Of a stretch of 7,879 nt of DNA, positions 4,760 through 7,879 are shown piece by piece. The position numbers were made by a program, and so were the translations under genes. Position 1 is the first letter of the stretch, and the number at the start of each line of letters is the position of its first letter. The notes beneath the pieces are model-generated. The model was not told the DNA's origin and ran no database searches. It saw nothing but the letters and a program-made list of their open reading frames with translations. The stretch comes from RBG-16-66-20 sp049651845 (GTDB lineage: Bacteria > Pseudomonadota > Gammaproteobacteria > Burkholderiales > SG8-39), in NCBI GenBank assembly GCA_049651845.1, contig JBASCW010000158.1, forward strand, positions 1 to 7,879, given 5' to 3'.

Positions 4760-6066
4760 GCCTTGCCGGCCTCCTGCTCGACCGGCACCTGGATGCGCAC
4801 GCGCGTGCCGCCGCGCGCGGGGCTGGAGATCTCGAGCGAGCCGCCGAAGTAGGCGAAGCGCTCGCGCATGCCCTTCAGCCCGAGCGAGCGCGCCTTGCGC
4901 AGGTCCTCGGCGTTGATGCCGCGGCCGTCGTCCTCGATCTCGACCTGCAGGCTGCCGTTGGCGGCCGCCAGCGTCACCCAGGCGCGCTTGGCGCCGGAAT
5001 GGCGCGCGATGTTGGTGAGCGACTCCTGCACCGCGCGGTAGATCGCCGTGGACAGGGTCTTCGGCACCGCCTGCAGCGCGTCGGGCGCCGGCATGCGCAC
5101 TTCGCAGGCGACACCGGAGCGGCGCGCGAAATCCTGCACCAGCCAGCTGGCGGCCTCCGCGAGGCCGAGGTCGTCCAGCATCAGCGGCCGCAGGTCCGCC
5201 GAGATGCGCCGCGTCGCGCCCACGGTGTCCTCGAGCAGGCCGCGCATCTCGGCGGCGCGCCCGGCGAGCGCCGCGTCGCCCGCGGGCAGGCGCTCGCTCA
5301 GCCAGGCGAGGTCCATCTTGAGCGCGGTGAGCATCTGCCCGAGCTCGTCGTGCAGCTCGCGCGCGATGCGCGTCTTCTCGTCCTCGCGCGCGTCCAACAC
5401 GCGCGCCGAAAGCTCGCGCAGCTCCTGCTGCTGCGCGCGCAGCGCGTCCTCGGCGCGCTTGCGCAGCGTGATGTCGCGCAGGATCACCGTGTAGAAGTGC
5501 TTGCCGTCCTCGGTGGCCTGCGAGATCGAGGCCTCGATCGGGAACTCGCTGCCGTCGGCGCGCAGCGCCCACAGCGTGGTGGTGTCGCCCATGCGGCGGC
5601 CGGTCACGCCGGTGCGGCCGAAACTTTCGACATGCGCGCGGTGGCCGGCGCGGAAGCGCGCGGGCAGGAAGCGGTCGAGCGCCGTACCAAGCGCTTCCTC
5701 GCGCTTCACGCCGAACACGCTCTCGGCGGCGCGGTTGAAATGCACGATCGTCTGCGCTTCGTCCACGGTGATGATGGCGTCCATCGCCGAGTCCACGATC
5801 GAGGCGTGGCGCGCTTCGCTCACCTCGATGCGGTACGCGGCGCTCAGCACCTCGCGCGAGGCGACCAGGATGCCCGCGCCGATCGCCAGCATGTCGGCGA
5901 TCACCACCGAGCCGAGCAGCCAGGGCGAGTCCAGCCCGCGCGCCAGCGCGACCGCGTTCGCGACCAGCAGCGCGAGCAGCGACGCCGCGCCGGCGGCGAT
6001 CGCCACCGGGTGGCGAACGTAGCCGCGTTTGACCATCGTCAATATGCCCGGACCGCCCTCGCTCAT
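4756..6066 (-). CDS. Membrane-anchored PAS sensor histidine kinase (HisKA_3/NarX-DegS type)
   Basis: 436-residue kinase. Two hydrophobic segments at about residues 20-42 and 48-69, joined by a short loop, anchor it in the inner membrane with little periplasmic sequence, so sensing is probably cytoplasmic or within the membrane. A PAS domain spans about 87-200 (SAMDAIITVDEAQTIVHFNRAAE start, then GSEFPIEASISQ and YTVILRDITLRK). A coiled linker leads to the HisKA_3 dimerisation domain with phosphoacceptor H239 (RIARELHDELGQ), and a HATPase_c domain with N352 (ESLTNIARHSG), G1 box DDGRGI (~379-384) and SLGLKGMRERF (~394-404). H142 in FRAGHRAHV falls where FixL and DosP carry their haem ligand. 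ATG 6066 has AGGA 4 bases upstream; a second Met at residue 11 lacks a good site. The gene diverges from hemN, and the hemN FNR box lies inside its first codons. It phosphorylates the overlapping NarL-type regulator and perhaps the two orphan receivers. Confidence 0.93.
   Translation of the reverse strand: MSEGGPGILTMVKRGYVRHPVAIAAGAASLLALLVANAVALARGLDSPWLLGSVVIADMLAIGAGILVASREVLSAAYRIEVSEARHASIVDSAMDAIITVDEAQTIVHFNRAAESVFGVKREEALGTALDRFLPARFRAGHRAHVESFGRTGVTGRRMGDTTTLWALRADGSEFPIEASISQATEDGKHFYTVILRDITLRKRAEDALRAQQQELRELSARVLDAREDEKTRIARELHDELGQMLTALKMDLAWLSERLPAGDAALAGRAAEMRGLLEDTVGATRRISADLRPLMLDDLGLAEAASWLVQDFARRSGVACEVRMPAPDALQAVPKTLSTAIYRAVQESLTNIARHSGAKRAWVTLAAANGSLQVEIEDDGRGINAEDLRKARSLGLKGMRERFAYFGGSLEISSPARGGTRVRIQVPVEQEAGKA
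6029..6042. promoter_or_regulatory. FNR-type box of hemN, inside the 5' coding end of the kinase gene
   Basis: TTGAC-CATC-GTCAA is a perfect inverted repeat, one base per arm from the FNR consensus. The centre, 6035.5, is 42.5 bases before the hemN ATG at 6078; a class II promoter would start at about 6077. A -10 candidate CATAGT (4 of 6 to TATAAT) lies at 6064-6069. On the other strand the site covers codons 9-13 of the kinase, so bound FNR could also hinder kinase transcription. Confidence 0.75.
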
Positions 6067-6077
6067 AGTGTCCTGTG

Positions 6078-7484
6078 ATGAACTACCCGTCCTCCGAGCT
6101 CGTCATCGACCCGGTCCTGATCCGCAAGTACGACCTGACCGGGCCGCGCTACACGTCCTATCCCACGGCGGACCGGTTCGTCGAGGCCTTCGGCGAAGCG
6201 CAGCTGCGCGAGTGGCTCGCCCGGCGCAACGTCGGCGGCATCAATCTGCCGCTCTCGCTCTACGTCCACCTGCCGTTCTGCGGGACGCTGTGCTACTACT
6301 GCGCCTGCAACAAGGTGGTGACGCGCGACCGGACTAGATCAGCCAAGTATATCAAGTACTTGAAGAAGGAATTGGCGCTGCTGGGCGAGGCGGCGCGCGC
6401 CAGCGGCGAAGCGCGCCCGAGCGTTTCGCAGCTGCACTGGGGCGGCGGCACGCCGACCTTCCTGCAGCGCGAGGAGATGGCCGAGCTGATGGCCGACATC
6501 GAGCGCGAGTTTCCGCGCGCGGCCGAAGCCGAAATCTCGATCGAGGTGGACCCGCGCAGCGCCGGGGCGGGCACGATGGGATTTCTCGCCAAGCTCGGTT
6601 TCAACCGCGTGTCGATCGGCGTGCAGGACTTCGATCCCGAGGTGCAGCGCGCGGTGCACCGCATCCAGAGCGAGCAGGAGACGCGGCGCGTGGTGGACGA
6701 AGCGCGCGCGACGGGCTTCCGCTCGGTCAACTTCGACCTCATCTACGGGCTGCCGCGTCAGAGTCTCGACGGCTTCAACACCACGCTCGACCGCGTGCTC
6801 GAGGCCGCGCCCGACCGCATCGCCCTCTACAACTACGCGCACCTGCCGGGGCTGTTCAAGCCGCAGCGGCGCATCGCCGCCGCCGAGCTGCCCTCGGCCG
6901 AGACCAAGCTGCAGATTCTCACGCTCGCGATCGGCCGGCTGACGCGCGCGGGTTACGTTTTCATCGGCATGGACCACTTCGCCAAGGCGAGCGACGACCT
7001 CGCGGTGGCGCAGGCGCAGGGGCGCCTGCAGCGCAACTTCCAGGGCTACTCGACGCACCCGGAGTCCGACATCATCGGCGTGGGCGTCTCGGCGATCGGC
7101 CGCGTCGGCCCGACCTACAGCCAGAACGAGAAGTCGCTGGACGATTACTACGCGGAGCTCGACGAAGGCCGGCTGCCCGTGATGCGCGGCCTGGAGCTCA
7201 CCGCCGACGACCTGGTGCGGCGTGCGGTGATCCAGGCGCTGATCTGCCATTTCCGCCTGTCGATCGAGTCGATCGGGATCGCGCACCTCATCGACTTCGG
7301 CAGCTACTTCGCCGACGAGCTGCGCGACCTGAAGACGCTCGCGCGCGACGGCCTGGTCGAGCTGCAGCCGGGCTGGATCGTGATCACGCCCAAGGGCCGG
7401 CTGCTGGTGCGCGCGGTCTGCATGCTGTTCGACCGCTACCTGCGCGCGCGGCAGCAGGCGGCCTCCTATTCGAAGGTGATCTAG
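6078..7484 (+). CDS. hemN: Oxygen-independent coproporphyrinogen III dehydrogenase (radical SAM)
   Basis: 468-residue cytoplasmic enzyme that decarboxylates coproporphyrinogen III to protoporphyrinogen IX in haem synthesis without oxygen, using S-adenosylmethionine and a 4Fe-4S cluster. Seen: N-terminal GPRYTSYPTADRF (22-34), the HemN-specific cysteine motif C68-x3-C72-x2-C75-x-C77 within YVHLPFCGTLCYYCACNK, GGGTPT at 122-127, SIEVDPR, RVSIGVQDF and VNFDLIYGLP, then the C-terminal HemN domain ending in LFDRYLRA. The CxxxCxxCxC pattern and length near 457 residues (E. coli HemN) separate it from HemW. ATG 6078 is preferred; GTG 6075 would add one residue. There is no Shine-Dalgarno sequence before either. 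An FNR box 42.5 bases upstream indicates anaerobic induction, known for hemN in other bacteria. The next gene begins 2 bases after the stop, so the two form an operon. Confidence 0.97.
   Translation: MNYPSSELVIDPVLIRKYDLTGPRYTSYPTADRFVEAFGEAQLREWLARRNVGGINLPLSLYVHLPFCGTLCYYCACNKVVTRDRTRSAKYIKYLKKELALLGEAARASGEARPSVSQLHWGGGTPTFLQREEMAELMADIEREFPRAAEAEISIEVDPRSAGAGTMGFLAKLGFNRVSIGVQDFDPEVQRAVHRIQSEQETRRVVDEARATGFRSVNFDLIYGLPRQSLDGFNTTLDRVLEAAPDRIALYNYAHLPGLFKPQRRIAAAELPSAETKLQILTLAIGRLTRAGYVFIGMDHFAKASDDLAVAQAQGRLQRNFQGYSTHPESDIIGVGVSAIGRVGPTYSQNEKSLDDYYAELDEGRLPVMRGLELTADDLVRRAVIQALICHFRLSIESIGIAHLIDFGSYFADELRDLKTLARDGLVELQPGWIVITPKGRLLVRAVCMLFDRYLRARQQAASYSKVI
7474..7481 (+). promoter_or_regulatory. 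Strong ribosome binding site inside the end of hemN
   Basis: AGGTGATC matches 8 consecutive bases of the anti-Shine-Dalgarno complement (AAGGAGGTGATC) and ends 5 bases before GTG 7487. It is formed by the last hemN codons and decides for the GTG start over the ATG at 7508. It contrasts with the missing site before hemN itself. Confidence 0.65.
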
Positions 7485-7486
7485 CG

Positions 7487-7879
7487 GTGGAGCCGCTCGC
7501 CGCCGCGATGTTCGCCGCCGGCCTCGCCTCCGGCGTGCATTGCGTGGCCATGTGCGGCGGGATTGTCGCCGCCTTTGATGTTCAAAGAACCATTCCCATA
7601 AGAAGTGTCGGCGAGGGCGCGTTCTGGGCGCGGCGCCTGTGGTTCAACGCGGGTCGCATCAGTACCTATGCGCTCGCGGGTGCGCTCGCCGGCACCGTGG
7701 GCGGCGCGGCCTACGCCGCCGCGGCGTTGCCGGCGCAAGCCGCCTGGCAGGTCGCCGCGAGCGTTCTGCTGATCTTGGTAGGGCTGCATCTGGCTGGCGC
7801 AGGGCGGCTGCTCGGCGCGCTCGAATCGCTCGGTGCGCCGCTCTGGCGGCGCGTGCAGCCGCTGGCCGCGCGCCTGCTG
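7487..7879 (+). CDS. TauE/SafE-like (UreH-type) membrane protein, N-terminal part (3' end outside window)
   Basis: 131 codons are visible without a stop. The N-terminus carries the signature SGVHCVAMCGGIV (about residues 16-28; the HCxxMCGG motif) of the SafE_2/cytochrome-c-biogenesis-like transmembrane family, usually annotated as sulfite exporter TauE/SafE family protein. Members often sit in cbb3 oxidase assembly clusters (ccoNOQP, ccoGHIS) and beside hemN, where roles in copper or haem-copper oxidase maturation have been proposed; the substrate here is unknown. Hydrophobic segments: about residues 4-30 (interrupted by the motif), ~62-82 (RISTYALAGALAGTVGGAAY) and ~88-108 (WQVAASVLLILVGLHLAGAG). 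The signature His and paired Cys suggest metal contact in the membrane. GTG 7487 follows the hemN stop by 2 bases and has a strong internal ribosome site. A patch at about 7575-7605 is notably AT-rich for this window but stays in frame. Confidence 0.85.
   Translation, partial: MEPLAAAMFAAGLASGVHCVAMCGGIVAAFDVQRTIPIRSVGEGAFWARRLWFNAGRISTYALAGALAGTVGGAAYAAAALPAQAAWQVAASVLLILVGLHLAGAGRLLGALESLGAPLWRRVQPLAARLL

Noticed and set aside
4760..5572. Upstream extension of the response-regulator reading frame
   Set aside because: It overlaps the kinase gene entirely and encodes low-complexity Arg/Ala/Gly sequence; the ATGA overlap at 4756-4759 gives the real start.
4999..6078. Plus-strand open frame (359 codons) across the kinase gene
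   Set aside because: Antisense shadow of a kinase with all its motifs in order; low-complexity Arg/Ala/Gln/His composition.
6339..7286. Minus-strand open frame (315 codons) opposite hemN
   Set aside because: HemN is unambiguous on the plus strand; the antisense product has no recognisable domain.
7576..7590. CTTTGA-TGT-TCAAAG inverted repeat that resembles an FNR half-site
   Set aside because: The second arm does not fit FNR (AAAGA in place of ATCAA), and it lies well inside a coding region with no gene start behind it.

Overview
The window is very GC-rich with compact, overlapping genes. It reads as a chromosomal segment of a facultatively anaerobic proteobacterium, most likely a betaproteobacterium (Burkholderiales or Rhodocyclales type). 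The reasons are a phasin (polyhydroxyalkanoate storage), a cluster-bearing FNR, an oxygen-independent coproporphyrinogen dehydrogenase (HemN), a TauE/SafE-like membrane protein of the kind found beside cbb3 oxidase genes, and FNR-type DNA sites. No mobile element, CRISPR array, tRNA or rRNA was seen.

Layout. Plus strand, 1-2396: the 3' end of alanine dehydrogenase, a phasin, a shortened relative of the cyclic 2,3-diphosphoglycerate synthetase-like GTPases that has lost its GTPase core, and a tandem-domain universal stress protein. A hairpin at 2399-2417 separates this block from a convergent minus-strand group. Read from its promoter end, that group is: PAS-containing membrane histidine kinase (6066-4756), NarL/FixJ response regulator (4759-4145), two paralogous stand-alone receiver proteins (4062-3691 and 3577-3179), and FNR (3164-2421). 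Divergent from the kinase on the plus strand lie hemN (6078-7484) and the start of a SafE-like membrane protein that runs off the end.

How it fits together. Three near-ideal FNR boxes (TTGA[C/T]-N4-GTCAA) lie upstream of the phasin, the stress protein and hemN, and an FNR with all its cluster cysteines is encoded in the same window. At the stress-protein and hemN promoters the box centre is only 40.5 and 42.5 bases from the ATG and there is no Shine-Dalgarno sequence, so both messages may be leaderless. Each receiver gene is preceded, at about 80-90 bases, by a TAGGA-N4-TCCTA palindrome, which resembles operators of NarL-family regulators. I infer a compact oxygen/redox control locus: FNR drives haem synthesis, stress and storage genes, while a PAS kinase/NarL pair may control two orphan receivers and possibly fnr downstream of them.

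Oddities: the second receiver gene has no ATG, GTG or TTG start in frame and sits behind a seven-C run, and the cyclic-DPG-synthetase-like gene looks like a clean in-frame internal deletion.
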